A stretch of DNA of 64,000 nt from Nitrosomonadales bacterium (GTDB lineage Bacteria; Pseudomonadota; Gammaproteobacteria; Burkholderiales; Gallionellaceae): NCBI GenBank assembly GCA_016721605.1, contig JADKHS010000001.1, positions 186,001 to 250,000 of the forward strand, read 5' to 3'. Both the position numbers and the translations under genes were made by a program. Every line of letters starts with the position of its first letter. Position 1 is the first letter of the stretch. The notes under the pieces are model-generated. The model did not search any database, was not told the DNA's origin, and saw only the letters and a program-made list of their open reading frames with translations. Below are positions 47,663 to 57,450 of this stretch, piece after piece.

Positions 47663-48613
47663 TCAGGGGAATGAAGTACAACGGTCGCCGGGATGCACTG
47701 CAAACCCCTGCATAAATTGCATCGCAGGCAATGCCTTAGCATTCTGGCGCTGCAATACTTCAAGGCATAATGCCCCTTGGCCGCATGCCACGATAATGCC
47801 GTTTTTTTCTATGGCCAACACAATCCCCGCCTCACCTTCAACCTCCTCGCGCACGCTGGCCTGCCAGATTTTGACAGGTACGCCATTAAGAATGGTATAT
47901 GCGATAGGAAAAGGATTGTAGGCATGCACCGCACGTATGATTTCCGTGGCATTTTTTGACCAGTCAATGAGCGCTTCTGTTTTGCTAAGTTTGGCAGCAT
48001 ACGTCGCTTCGGCCGCATTCTGCGGCACTGGCTTCAATTGTCCTTGCTCTAGCAGGCACAATGTCTCGACGATAGCTTCGGCACCTAACCCCGCCAATTT
48101 GTCATGCAATGTTTGCGTGGTGTCGCGCGCAGTGATCAAACAGGATTTTTTAAGCAACATGTCGCCCGTATCGAGCCCAGCGTCCATTTGCATAATGGTG
48201 ACTCCGGTTTTGTCGTCACCCGCCAGAATAGCGCGCTGGATAGGTGCCGCACCGCGCCAGCGCGGTAATAGTGAAGCGTGAATATTCAGGCAGCCGTGGC
48301 GTGGCAACTGTAGTACCGCTGATGGCAGTATCAGTCCATAAGCCGCCACCACCATTACATCCGCCGCATAATTGGCAAGCTCTTGTTGTACATCAACAGA
48401 TTTTAATGAAGCGGGCTGTAACAGGGGCAGGCTACGCGCCAAGGCAAGCTGTTTAACTGGGCTGGCGGTGAGTCGCATACCACGGCCAGCGGGCCTGTCG
48501 GGCTGGGTCAACACCGCAGCCACAGCAAATTGTTGTACCAGTAACGCCTCTAGTGCGGTGGCCGCGAAGTCTGGAGTGCCCGCAAAAATGATCTTTAGGG
48601 AAGAGTTGATTAT
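47663..48613 (-). CDS. fmt: Methionyl-tRNA formyltransferase, no canonical start codon
   Basis: About 316 aa. N-terminal KIIFAGTPDFAATALEALLV, then VLTQPDRPAGRGMRL, NIHASLLPRWRGAAPIQRAI, and the C-terminal OB-like domain. It formylates initiator Met-tRNA. The frame is open from a TAA upstream, but contains no ATG, GTG or TTG before the KIIFAG block. AAAGGTG lies 5 nt before an ATA at 48613..48611, the most likely site of the true start (an ATG misread or altered). A GTG at 48523 would cut off the first conserved motif. Confidence 0.9.
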   Translation of the reverse strand: MINSSLKIIFAGTPDFAATALEALLVQQFAVAAVLTQPDRPAGRGMRLTASPVKQLALARSLPLLQPASLKSVDVQQELANYAADVMVVAAYGLILPSAVLQLPRHGCLNIHASLLPRWRGAAPIQRAILAGDDKTGVTIMQMDAGLDTGDMLLKKSCLITARDTTQTLHDKLAGLGAEAIVETLCLLEQGQLKPVPQNAAEATYAAKLSKTEALIDWSKNATEIIRAVHAYNPFPIAYTILNGVPVKIWQASVREEVEGEAGIVLAIEKNGIIVACGQGALCLEVLQRQNAKALPAMQFMQGFAVHPGDRCTSFP

Positions 48614-48695
48614 CAGGACACCTTTAAATTAATGACGACTTTCATTCAAGGCAAAACGCAACATAAAAGCTTGAGCAAGACACATTTTTAAGTAT

Positions 48696-49198
48696 CTACA
48701 TCGTTTCACGGCGATGTTTCTTAAGCTTAGTCCGAAGACGGGACTGTTTGAGCGGCGAAAGATACTCAACAAACACCTTGCCCTTAAGATGATCCATCTC
48801 ATGCTGGATACAGATCGCCAGCAACCCGTCCGCTTCAAGCGTGAAAGATTCACCTTGCATATTTAGTGCGCGCACGGTGACATGTTCGGCGCGGCGTATT
48901 TTTCATATACTCCAGGAACCGACAAACAGCCCTCCTCACATATGCTCTCACCACTGCTGGCAATAATTTCCGGATTAACGAACACTAACAACTGATCCTG
49001 GGTCTCAGAAATGTCCATCACAATGATCTGTTGATGTACATTCACCTGAGTCGCGGCCAGTCCCACTCCCGGTGCAGCATACATTGTTTCAGCCATATCA
49101 GAGGCCAGCTTGCGGGTGGCCGCAGTTACCGCAGGTACTGGAACTGCGACGGTATGTAACCGCTCATCCGGATATTGCAATATTTGTAGAATTGCCAT
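48696..49198 (-). CDS. def: Peptide deformylase, one frameshift
   Basis: 167 aa when corrected. N-terminal MAILQILQYPDERLHTVAVP; motif 1 GVGLAATQV, motif 2 EEGCLSVPGVYEK with the metal Cys; after a base is lost near 48898 the frame continues EHVTVRALNMQGESFTLEAD and motif 3 IQHEMDHLKGKVFVEYLSPL, with the HExxH metal site complete. It removes the formyl group from nascent proteins. It is first in the operon and divergent from lysM. Nothing else in the sequence is broken. Confidence 0.93.
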
Positions 49199-49334
49199 AG
49201 TAGAATTGCCATCAATGCTTGCTAATTTAAATAACTAGGGGCAGAATTTAAAGCCTATTGCATGAATATCTTGCAATATTTGTTGTCCTCAGTCTGGCTT
49301 CTAAAACTGGGTTTCCACGCAAAATGGAGTTTTC

Positions 49335-50375
49335 ATGCATAAGATTATTATATCGCTGATTTGCTGTTTATTACCCACCTTCGCCTTCGCTGACACGGTT
49401 AAAATCCATGACAATGCACCGGATAGCCATATTGTGGTGAAAGGCGACACGCTGTGGGACATCTCCGCCAAGTTTTTCAAGGATCCATGGCAATGGCCCC
49501 AAATCTGGGGTTTAAATAAAAATACCATTAAAGATCCGCACTGGATTTATCCCGGTGATGTGGTTCATCTGGATCGTGCAAGCGGTACACTCCACATCGG
49601 TAAAATTAAAAAAACCGAAGAAACAGCCGAAGCAGACAAATCAGACAGTGTAAAAATTTCCCCCCAGGTGCACGTGCAAAACAATGCACACAACGCAATC
49701 TCCAGTATTCCAACCAGTGCCATCGAACCTTTCCTAAGCAGGCCACTCATAATTGAAAAAGATCTGCTAACCCACGCACCAGCCATAGTTGGCACCCATG
49801 AAAAACGCGTCCTTTTGGGCAGCGGAGACATAGCGTACGCTAACGGCCTATCCAAAGACCACGGGGTACTGTGGCGAATTTACCGCCCGGGCAAAACATT
49901 GCTTGACCCGGATAACAAAGAAGTGTTGGGATATGAGGCGGTTTACTTGGGTGATGCAGAAATCGAAAAGTTCGCCGATATCAGCACGCTTAAGATCACC
50001 AAGGCACTTAAGGAAATTAACAAAGGGGATCGACTTATCCAAGCTTCCAGTGAATTTGCCGGAAGCTATATACCCCGCGTTCCAGACAGCCAGATTGCGG
50101 CACGCGTGATTTCTATTTACATGGGCGTTTCCCAAGCGGGCCAACATTCTATCGTAACCCTCAACAAAGGGCTTCGTGATGGCCTAGAAAATGGCCATGT
50201 ACTGGCGCTATACCGCAAAGGAGATGTGGTAAAGGAAAGAGGGGAAACCTTCATCCTGCCGGATGTACGTTATGGCCTGTTATTTGTATTCCGTACTTTT
50301 GACAAAGTAGCCTACGCTCTAGTGATGCGAACCCAACTGCCTGTGCAATTGTTGGATAGCGCGCTAACACCCTGA
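49335..50375 (+). CDS. Exported LysM-domain protein
   Basis: 346 aa. Signal peptide MHKIIISLICCLLPTFAFA, then a LysM domain (VVKGDTLWDISAKFFKDPWQ, IYPGDVVHLD) at about residues 35-90. The rest contains a repeat region rich in SLKNP-type strands. GGAG precedes the ATG. Upstream of dprA it is a conserved gene; proposed roles are peptidoglycan binding at the envelope, not established here. Divergent from def across 136 nt. Confidence 0.92.
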   Translation: MHKIIISLICCLLPTFAFADTVKIHDNAPDSHIVVKGDTLWDISAKFFKDPWQWPQIWGLNKNTIKDPHWIYPGDVVHLDRASGTLHIGKIKKTEETAEADKSDSVKISPQVHVQNNAHNAISSIPTSAIEPFLSRPLIIEKDLLTHAPAIVGTHEKRVLLGSGDIAYANGLSKDHGVLWRIYRPGKTLLDPDNKEVLGYEAVYLGDAEIEKFADISTLKITKALKEINKGDRLIQASSEFAGSYIPRVPDSQIAARVISIYMGVSQAGQHSIVTLNKGLRDGLENGHVLALYRKGDVVKERGETFILPDVRYGLLFVFRTFDKVAYALVMRTQLPVQLLDSALTP

Positions 50376-50386
50376 TTCCCCAACCT

Positions 50387-51454
50387 ATGGACGCTGAACT
50401 TGCGTCATGGCTTGCCTTAAACCAGATACCTGGTTTAGGCAATGGAGGTTTGCACCGTCTGTTACAAGCCTTCGGTACTCCCGCCCAAATCTTCACCACA
50501 CCGTTGCAGACTCTCCAGCAAGTCGTTCAGCCAGCCATTGCCGCAACTATCACTCAAGGTTGGGACGAAGCAACATTAGCACCCATTGCCAGTTGGCTGG
50601 CTGACCCACATAACCATATTGTCACGCTGGCAGACCCTGACTATCCCCAAGCTCTGCTTAACATTTCCGACCCACCACTACTGCTGTATGTAAAAGGACG
50701 GCTCGAATTGCTTAACCACCCGGCACTCGCCGTCGTTGGCAGCCGTAATGCCACCCCACAAGGGCTGGGCAATGCGGAGGCTTTTGCCCAGGCAGCGAGC
50801 GCTGCTGGATTATGCATTGTCAGTGGCATGGCGCATGGCATAGACGCCGCGGCGCATCGCGGAGGGTTGCGCGAATACGGTTCCAGCATAGGCATAGTTG
50901 GTACGGGGCTGGACAAAGTTTACCCTGCCGCCAACCGCCAGCTGGCGCACCTATTAGCGCAAGAAGGCGCATTGATTTCCGAGTTTTCATTAGGAACTCC
51001 GCCACTAGCGTCAAATTTTCCGCGCCGCAATCGCATCATCAGCGGCCTTAGCTTAGGGTGTCTGGTGGTCGAAGCCTCTCTACAAAGCGGTTCACTGATT
51101 ACCGCCCGTATGGCATTGGAACAAGGACGTGACATTTTCGCCATTCCCGGTTCCATCCACGCCCCACAGACAAAAGGATGCCATCATTTGATCAAGCAGG
51201 GCGCTAAACTGGTAGAGTGCGCGCAAGACATTCTAGAGGAGCTGGGACGCTTCTCCACCAACACAGCCCTGCAACCTTCCGTACTCAAAGAACACCCTTT
51301 ATTAACACATTTAGGTTTTGATCCGGTAGATATGGACAGCTTGAGCCAGCGCAGTGGCTTGACGATTGGAGAGCTATCCGCCATCCTGTTACAACTGGAA
51401 CTGGATGGCGACATCACGACTTTACCAGGAGGGCTTTACCAGCGTATAAATTAA
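50387..51454 (+). CDS. dprA: DNA-processing protein DprA
   Basis: 355 aa. N-terminal SAM-like part (LNQIPGLGNGGLHRLLQAFG), then the Rossmann DNA-binding domain: LAVVGSRNATPQGLGNAEAF, GMAHGIDAAAHRGGL, TGLDKVYPAANRQLAH, SEFSLGTPPLASNFPRRNRI, and C-terminal winged helix (MDSLSQRSGLTIGELSAILL). It loads RecA on transforming DNA. The lysM gene ends 11 nt upstream; it probably belongs to the same operon. Confidence 0.93.
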   Translation: MDAELASWLALNQIPGLGNGGLHRLLQAFGTPAQIFTTPLQTLQQVVQPAIAATITQGWDEATLAPIASWLADPHNHIVTLADPDYPQALLNISDPPLLLYVKGRLELLNHPALAVVGSRNATPQGLGNAEAFAQAASAAGLCIVSGMAHGIDAAAHRGGLREYGSSIGIVGTGLDKVYPAANRQLAHLLAQEGALISEFSLGTPPLASNFPRRNRIISGLSLGCLVVEASLQSGSLITARMALEQGRDIFAIPGSIHAPQTKGCHHLIKQGAKLVECAQDILEELGRFSTNTALQPSVLKEHPLLTHLGFDPVDMDSLSQRSGLTIGELSAILLQLELDGDITTLPGGLYQRIN

Positions 51455-51686
51455 ACCTGTGACCGACAACACAATAACATATTGTTTATTATATATAAAT
51501 ACATTACCATTAAATAATGGGCGCATCAATTTAATCAATAAATTACGAGAAAAATCCGACAAGCTCCGGGTGAACAATACTTGTCACAGAAGAAGAAAAA
51601 CTATAATTATTCATAATCCCTTACTTTTGGTTTAATTACGCCTAAGTTTAATAATCATCAACTAATCAATTTTTTATCGGGACATT

Positions 51687-52142
51687 ATGTTTGACATCTT
51701 AGTGTTTTTATTTGAAAGTTATTTTCATGCTGGCCGCTACCCCACTTCCGACAAGCTATCCCGCAAGTTATCCGCCGCCGGATTCGAAGATGAAGATATT
51801 CATCTGGCACTGGCTTGGCTGTCTGGCCTAGAGCAATTAAACAAAGCAAACTACCCGTCCACCATTAACGATAGCGGTGAGCGTTTTTATTCCGATTTGG
51901 AAATCAAGCGCATTAGTTTTGAGGTACGTCGTTTTCTGACATTCTGGGAACAAAATAAAGTAATTACACCCGTGGAACGGGAAATGATCCTCGACCGCGC
52001 GGTCGCATTGAACCGTGAAAATTTGCCACTGGACAAAATCAAGCTCATCGTTCTCATGGTGCTATGGAATCAACGTCAAGACTTGGATCCTTTAATAATC
52101 GAAGACCTGCTTACTCCGGCTGACTCCAGCCGCTTACATTAA
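51687..52142 (+). CDS. smg: DUF494 family protein Smg
   Basis: 151 aa. FDILVFLFESYFHAGRYPTS is the standard Smg N-terminus. Also GFEDEDIHLALAWLSGLEQL and REMILDRAVAL. Function unknown; the gene sits between dprA and topA in most betaproteobacteria. The 232-nt gap after dprA is AT-rich and presumably contains its own promoter. Confidence 0.9.
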   Translation: MFDILVFLFESYFHAGRYPTSDKLSRKLSAAGFEDEDIHLALAWLSGLEQLNKANYPSTINDSGERFYSDLEIKRISFEVRRFLTFWEQNKVITPVEREMILDRAVALNRENLPLDKIKLIVLMVLWNQRQDLDPLIIEDLLTPADSSRLH

Positions 52143-52161
52143 TATTAAATTAGACACCACC

Positions 52162-54765
52162 ATGGCGAGTAATCTACTAATCGTTGAATCCCCAGCCAAA
52201 GCCGTCACCCTGAAAAAATATTTGGGTAAAGATTTTGAGATACTGGCGACCTATGGACATGTACGCGACCTGATACCCAAATCAGGTGCGATCGATACTG
52301 AACATGATTTTGCCATGCAGTATGAAATTATTGCGCGAAACAGCAAACATGTAGACGCCATCGCCAAAGCCGCCGCTCAAGCAGACCATATCTATCTGGC
52401 GCCTGACCCAGATCGTGAAGGGGAAGCCATTGCTTGGCACGTCGCTGAATTGCTCAAAAGCAAGCGTAATTTAAAAAACAAATCCATGCAGCGCGTAGTG
52501 TTCTACGAAATTACCCAGTCTGCGGTGCGCGAAGCGGTTGCACATCCGCGTGAAATTTCTATTCCCTTGGTGAACGCGCAACAGGCGCGGCGTGCGCTGG
52601 ATTATTTGGTGGGCTTCAATCTGTCGCCGCTACTATGGCGCAAAATACGCCCCGGGCTTTCTGCCGGACGCGTGCAAAGCCCGGCGCTGCGCCTGATCGT
52701 GGAACGCGAATTAGAAATCGAGGCATTCCGCTCGCAGGAATATTGGACTGTGCATCTCGACAGCCAGAAGAATAGTCAACCATTTACCGCCAAACTGTTT
52801 CAATATCAAGGGAAAAAACTGGAGCAACTGGGTATAGCCAGCGAAGCGGAATACCAGAAAATCTTTGACAACATCAGTGCGGCCAAATTGCCGCCGCGCG
52901 TGGTGCGCGTGGAAAAGAAAGCCAAGCAGCGTTATGCCGCTGCGCCATTCACTACCTCCACGCTGCAGCAGGAGGCGGCGCGCAAACTAGGTATGCCCAC
53001 TGACCGCACGATGCGTATCGCCCAACAGCTTTATGAAGGTATCGACATCGGCGGTCAAGCTATAGGACTAATCAGTTATATGCGTACCGATTCCGTTACG
53101 CTGGCACAGGAAGCCCTGCAGGAAATACGTGGTTATATCGCCGCGCAATTTGCACCGGACTATTTGCCTAAAACGGCACCGGTCTATAAAAGTAAAGCCA
53201 AGAATGCGCAGGAGGCCCACGAAGCCATACGGCCGACCTCGATTACTCGCACCCCGGAAAGCATGCGGGAATTTCTCACGATAGATCAAGCGCGGCTCTA
53301 TGAAATGATCTGGAAGCGTACCCTCGCCTGTCAAATGGCCCCCGCGCGTTTCGATACAGTTAGCCTTGATATCCGCCTCGGCGGGGATGACACCCTGTTT
53401 CGCGCCAGCGGCCAAACCCTCATATTTCCTGGCTTCATCGCCGTCTATCAAGAAAGCACGGATGACAGCGAAGAAGAAGAAAACAAAAAATTGCCGCCTT
53501 TGGAAGAGGGAGAGACCATTCCTCTTGACAGACTGTATGGTGAGCAGCATTTTACCCAGCCGCCCCCGCGATTTTCTGAAGCCAGTTTAGTAAAAACTTT
53601 AGAAGAGCATGGTATCGGGCGCCCCTCCACTTACGCCAGCATCATTTCCACGCTACAGGCTCGTGAATATGCAATGCTGGACAAAAAACGATTCAAGCCG
53701 ACCGACGTCGGACGTGTTGTGATCCGTTTCCTCACTGAACATTTTACGCGCTATGTCGATTACGGATTTACTGCGCAAATGGAAGATGAGCTGGATGAGA
53801 TTTCCGATGGCAAGCGCGACTGGATTCCAGTATTAAACGATTTCTGGCATCCCTTCACTGCGCTAATACAAGATAAAAAGAACATCGAGCGTAAAGATGT
53901 AACACAAGAATTAATTGACGAAGCCTGCCCCAAGTGCGGCAAGCCTTTAGCTACCCGCTTGGGCAAACGCGGCAACTTCATTGGCTGCACAGCCTACCCG
54001 GAGTGCGACTACACACGCAACCTCGCCGGTGAAGCCGATACGGGGGAAGCGCGCAAGGAACTGGGGAGTGATCCAACCAGTGGCCTGCCGGTGTTATTGT
54101 TGCGCGGCCCTTATGGCTATTACATACAACTCGGTGAAGTAGAAACAGGCTCCAAAACAAAACCAAAGCGCATTTCCTGGCCGAAGGAATTACCTCCAGA
54201 AGACGCAGACCTTGCCGCTGCCACACAATTGCTGCAACTTCCCAAGGAATTGGGACTTCACCCCGAAAGCGGCAAAAAAATTATCGTCAACATTGGACGC
54301 TTCGGTCCTTATGTCGGACATGATGGAAAATTCAAATCCATTCCCAAGGGAGACAGTGTTTTTACCATACAATTGGATCGCGCAGTCGCATTATTAGCGG
54401 AGGCAAGAACTTCCAATACTGTATTACGGGAACTGGGTGCGCATCCTGATGACCAAAAGCCAGTGGAGGTCTGCAATGGCCGCTATGGACCCTACGTAAG
54501 ACATGGGAAGGTTAACGCCACTCTGCCTAAAGATCTATCTCCGGAAGAGATTACATTGCAAGAAGGTTTGGCGCTGCTGGCGGAACGTGTTGCAAAAGGG
54601 CCATCTCTGAAGAAAGCCGTAGCCAAGAAAAAGCCTGCTGCGCCGAAAACGACTGCTGCGCCTAAAAAGTCCGCTACCCCGAAAAAAGACTGCAGCAGCA
54701 AAAAGACTGCGACTGCGACTGCGAAAAAGACTGCGACTGCGAAAAAGTCCGCTGCCAAGAAGTAA
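52162..54765 (+). CDS. topA: DNA topoisomerase I
   Basis: 867 aa. TOPRIM domain: LLIVESPAKAVTLKKYL and APDPDREGEAIAWHVAELL. Active-site Tyr in GLISYMRTDSVTL. C-terminal zinc ribbon CPKCGKP...CTAYPEC, then two topo C-terminal repeats (NIGRFGPYVGHDGKF and NGRYGPYVRHGKV). The last 50 residues are a Lys/Ala/Thr-rich tail encoded by tandem ACTGCG/AAAAAG repeats near 54708-54755, probably a nonspecific DNA-binding tail. It relaxes negative supercoils. Intact over 2.6 kb. Confidence 0.96.
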   Translation: MASNLLIVESPAKAVTLKKYLGKDFEILATYGHVRDLIPKSGAIDTEHDFAMQYEIIARNSKHVDAIAKAAAQADHIYLAPDPDREGEAIAWHVAELLKSKRNLKNKSMQRVVFYEITQSAVREAVAHPREISIPLVNAQQARRALDYLVGFNLSPLLWRKIRPGLSAGRVQSPALRLIVERELEIEAFRSQEYWTVHLDSQKNSQPFTAKLFQYQGKKLEQLGIASEAEYQKIFDNISAAKLPPRVVRVEKKAKQRYAAAPFTTSTLQQEAARKLGMPTDRTMRIAQQLYEGIDIGGQAIGLISYMRTDSVTLAQEALQEIRGYIAAQFAPDYLPKTAPVYKSKAKNAQEAHEAIRPTSITRTPESMREFLTIDQARLYEMIWKRTLACQMAPARFDTVSLDIRLGGDDTLFRASGQTLIFPGFIAVYQESTDDSEEEENKKLPPLEEGETIPLDRLYGEQHFTQPPPRFSEASLVKTLEEHGIGRPSTYASIISTLQAREYAMLDKKRFKPTDVGRVVIRFLTEHFTRYVDYGFTAQMEDELDEISDGKRDWIPVLNDFWHPFTALIQDKKNIERKDVTQELIDEACPKCGKPLATRLGKRGNFIGCTAYPECDYTRNLAGEADTGEARKELGSDPTSGLPVLLLRGPYGYYIQLGEVETGSKTKPKRISWPKELPPEDADLAAATQLLQLPKELGLHPESGKKIIVNIGRFGPYVGHDGKFKSIPKGDSVFTIQLDRAVALLAEARTSNTVLRELGAHPDDQKPVEVCNGRYGPYVRHGKVNATLPKDLSPEEITLQEGLALLAERVAKGPSLKKAVAKKKPAAPKTTAAPKKSATPKKDCSSKKTATATAKKTATAKKSAAKK

Positions 54766-54869
54766 CATGACCGTTATGCTGAATCAGCACCCAAAAAACA
54801 ACCCTCGTTCTTGCAGTCAAAGCCAGTATATGAATACTTCAGAAAATTTATCCAAAAAATACATGAAAA

Positions 54870-55349
54870 TTACTTGAGCTTGAGCAGTTCAGTCTTAAGC
54901 GCTTCGACATTCTTTTCGTGTAGGATTACCTGCCCCTGCAAAGCTTTTATATTTTCTTCATATTTGGCCACATTTCGATAGCTCTGACCGTCTTTGTTCT
55001 TGAGCGTTTCCAGGTGTTCTTTCCCATTCATCAGGTTCTGATGAGCCTCTTCGACCAGCTTTTGTTCTGTTGATAATTCTTCTTCAAGTATTTTGCGACG
55101 CAAATTATCACGATTTTTCTGTGTATCCGAATCTACCTTTAAAAAATCGGAGGACTTAGCGTTATTGCGCGCGCGCGCAGGCGACGGCACGATAGTCAGT
55201 GGCTCCAAATCAAGCTTCTTGGCGCCTCTAATAGGTGTGCTGGAATAAGTCACATGCCCGTCAGCATCGACTTTTTTATATATTTCCGCCTGTGCCCAAC
55301 TGACATAACCAGCACATAGAAAAACTAATACGTAATGTGGCTTCATCAT
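54870..55349 (-). CDS. DUF4124 domain protein, exported
   Basis: 159 aa. Signal peptide (VLVFLCAGYVSWAQA), then DUF4124: AEIYKKVDADGHVTYSSTPI at about residues 20-40. A long coiled coil follows (QKLVEEAHQNLMNGKEHLET, KYEENIKALQGQVILHEK). Likely periplasmic; function unknown. It converges with topA, 104 nt apart. Confidence 0.88.
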   Translation of the reverse strand: MMKPHYVLVFLCAGYVSWAQAEIYKKVDADGHVTYSSTPIRGAKKLDLEPLTIVPSPARARNNAKSSDFLKVDSDTQKNRDNLRRKILEEELSTEQKLVEEAHQNLMNGKEHLETLKNKDGQSYRNVAKYEENIKALQGQVILHEKNVEALKTELLKLK

Positions 55350-55504
55350 TCGTGTCTTACAAGAATTATGTTAGATGCAGTATAAATCCAAAGTCAGAGT
55401 GTTTGATAAAACATGCGGACTCCGAAAATTTAAGACAAATCCTTCTCCCGTTGACTAATAGCCAGACATCCAGCCGCTGACGTATCAATCTTATAAGAAT
55501 ATTT

Positions 55505-56654
55505 TTATAACAAACGTGACTTATCACCTGACACAAAGCCACATAAGGGCATATTTACTTCCTTGCCCAGAGCAATTATTTTAAACAACTCACCCATTTC
55601 GGCAGGGCTAGTCAGCTTTTGCAGTTGTGCAGAAAGAGGAAGGTAGTCGCAAATATTTTCAGCATCGGTCTCTGCCAACAAATCAGTAATTCCGCCGTTA
55701 ATCAGGAAATAGGCTTGCGTTGTATAACCATACAGGTGCAATCCTGCATCAATGGCCGCTTCCGCTACGGCGGTAAAATCTACGTGCGCGGTAATGTCCT
55801 GCAAGCCGGGCAGGAAGAAGGGATCGTCATGTGCATGATGGCGGTAGTGGCATGAGCGTGCCTTGTGTGCGCTGCGGATGGTAATACTCGCGCGCGCCAA
55901 AACCATAGTCAATAAATAGCAGCACACCTTGATGCAAACGCTCGCTCAGGCTGCTGACCAAGCCGCGTGCGGCAAGCGATACGTCACTAAGCGTATCATC
56001 CGGTACTTTGATCTGTTGCGCAATCTCCAGCAACATTGAGCTTTCCAACAGACGTTCCTGCCACACAAAGTTTTCCCCCTTGCTCGCCACGCCACGTTCA
56101 ACAATATTTGCATCAGTCCAACGCACCAAATGCACTGGCAACGCATCCAGCACTTCGTTAGCGACAAGCACGCCAGAAATGCTATCTGGAAGCGCATCCA
56201 GCCAATGCACGCGGTCAATCAAATGGGGCAAGCGCGCTTGCAGCAATGATTGCTGCCGCTCGCGCAAGTCGGCGCTGACTTCCAGGATGTCATAACGCTC
56301 AGGCAGACTATTCTGCCTTTCCAGCTCACCCAATATATCAACCGCCAGCTTACCGCTACCCGCGCCAAGCTCGAGAATATGCGGGGTACTTTGCGCCATG
56401 ATTTCAACTAATTGTCGCGCTAACGTTCGGCCAAATAACGACGAAATTTCCGGCGCGGTGACAAAATCCCCGGCTACGCCGAACTTACGCGCCCCGGCAC
56501 TGTAATAACCCATTCCCGGCGCATATAACGCCAATTCCATGAAACGCGAAAATGGAATCCATCCCCCCTGCCGTGCAATGTCGTGATGAATCAAATCACG
56601 CAGTTGATCGCTGTGCGCTTGGGCTTCGGGGGATGGCAAGGGCAGTGAGGACAT
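55505..56654 (-). CDS. MidA/NDUFAF7-like SAM-dependent methyltransferase, one frameshift
   Basis: About 383 aa when corrected. Start ATG 56654 (MSSLPLPSPEAQAHS). N-terminal IPFSRFMELALYAPGMGYYS and FGVAGDFVTAPEISSLFGRT are characteristic of the SAM-MT/DUF185 family; SAM-binding HILELGAGSGKLAVDILGEL; VLVANEVLDALPVHLV. Near 55852 two bases appear lost; past it the C-terminus has GLQDITAHVDFTAVAEAAID and the family tail. In relatives a protein arginine methyltransferase linked to complex I. Divergent from the pteridine reductase gene. Confidence 0.87.
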
Positions 56655-56709
56655 GATTGAGCGATGGGGATGTGTTAAATTACAAGCCGTAAGTTTAGGG
56701 GAGAGCACC

Positions 56710-57450
56710 ATGCAAGGTAAAGTGGTATTAGTGACGGGTGGCGCAAAGCGCGTGGGCGCGGCGATCTGCCGCAAGCTGCACGCAGCGGGGGCGAACATTG
56801 CACTGCACTACCGTTCTTCTGCGCAGGATGCATTGGCTTTGCAGTCAGAGCTGCAGGCCGAACGCCCCGGCTCTGCGCTGCATATACAGGCAGATCTGCT
56901 GGACCCGCAAGCTCTGTTCCGCCTGGTAGAGGAAACCATCAGCCACTTTGGGCGACTGGATGCGCTGGTTAATAATGCTTCCAGTTTTTTTGCAACGTCA
57001 CTAAGTGATGTGAACGATCAAAACTGGAACGACCTCATTGGCACCAACCTGAAAGCCCCGCTGCTGCTCGCACAAGCGGCAGCGAGGGAGTTGCGCCACA
57101 ACCACGGCGCCATTGTCAACATTGTCGACATTCATGCCGAACGGCCAATGCGTGGGCACTTGTTGTATAGCATAGCAAAGGGCGGACTGTCGGCGCTCAC
57201 GCGCGCGCTGGCGCAGGAAATGGCCCCACAGGTGCGCGTCAACGCGATTGCCCCTGGCGTCATTGTGTGGCCTGAAAGTGCGGAGTGGGACGATGAGACG
57301 CGGCGGAGGAAGATCGTCGCACACACCTTGCTCAAGCGCGAAGGCGAGCCAGACGACATTGCCCGCACCGTAAAATTTTTATTAAACGATGCGCCCTACA
57401 TCACCGGACAAATTATTGCGGTGGACGGCGGACGCAGTATCAACCTTTGA
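56710..57450 (+). CDS. Pteridine reductase (SDR family)
   Basis: 246 aa from ATG 56710 with GGGGAG upstream. Short-chain dehydrogenase: NADPH motif VTGGAKRVGAAICRKL, VNNASSFFATSL, and YSIAKGG with the YxxxK catalytic pair. HAERPMRG before it is a pteridine reductase hallmark. It reduces dihydropteridines to tetrahydro forms, an alternative to FolA. Followed 1 nt later by ttcA. Confidence 0.88.
   Translation: MQGKVVLVTGGAKRVGAAICRKLHAAGANIALHYRSSAQDALALQSELQAERPGSALHIQADLLDPQALFRLVEETISHFGRLDALVNNASSFFATSLSDVNDQNWNDLIGTNLKAPLLLAQAAARELRHNHGAIVNIVDIHAERPMRGHLLYSIAKGGLSALTRALAQEMAPQVRVNAIAPGVIVWPESAEWDDETRRRKIVAHTLLKREGEPDDIARTVKFLLNDAPYITGQIIAVDGGRSINL

Noticed and set aside
45772..47763. A genuine RsmB-DUF4390 fusion protein
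   Set aside because: One added T restores the conserved RsmB end and an independent signal peptide start.
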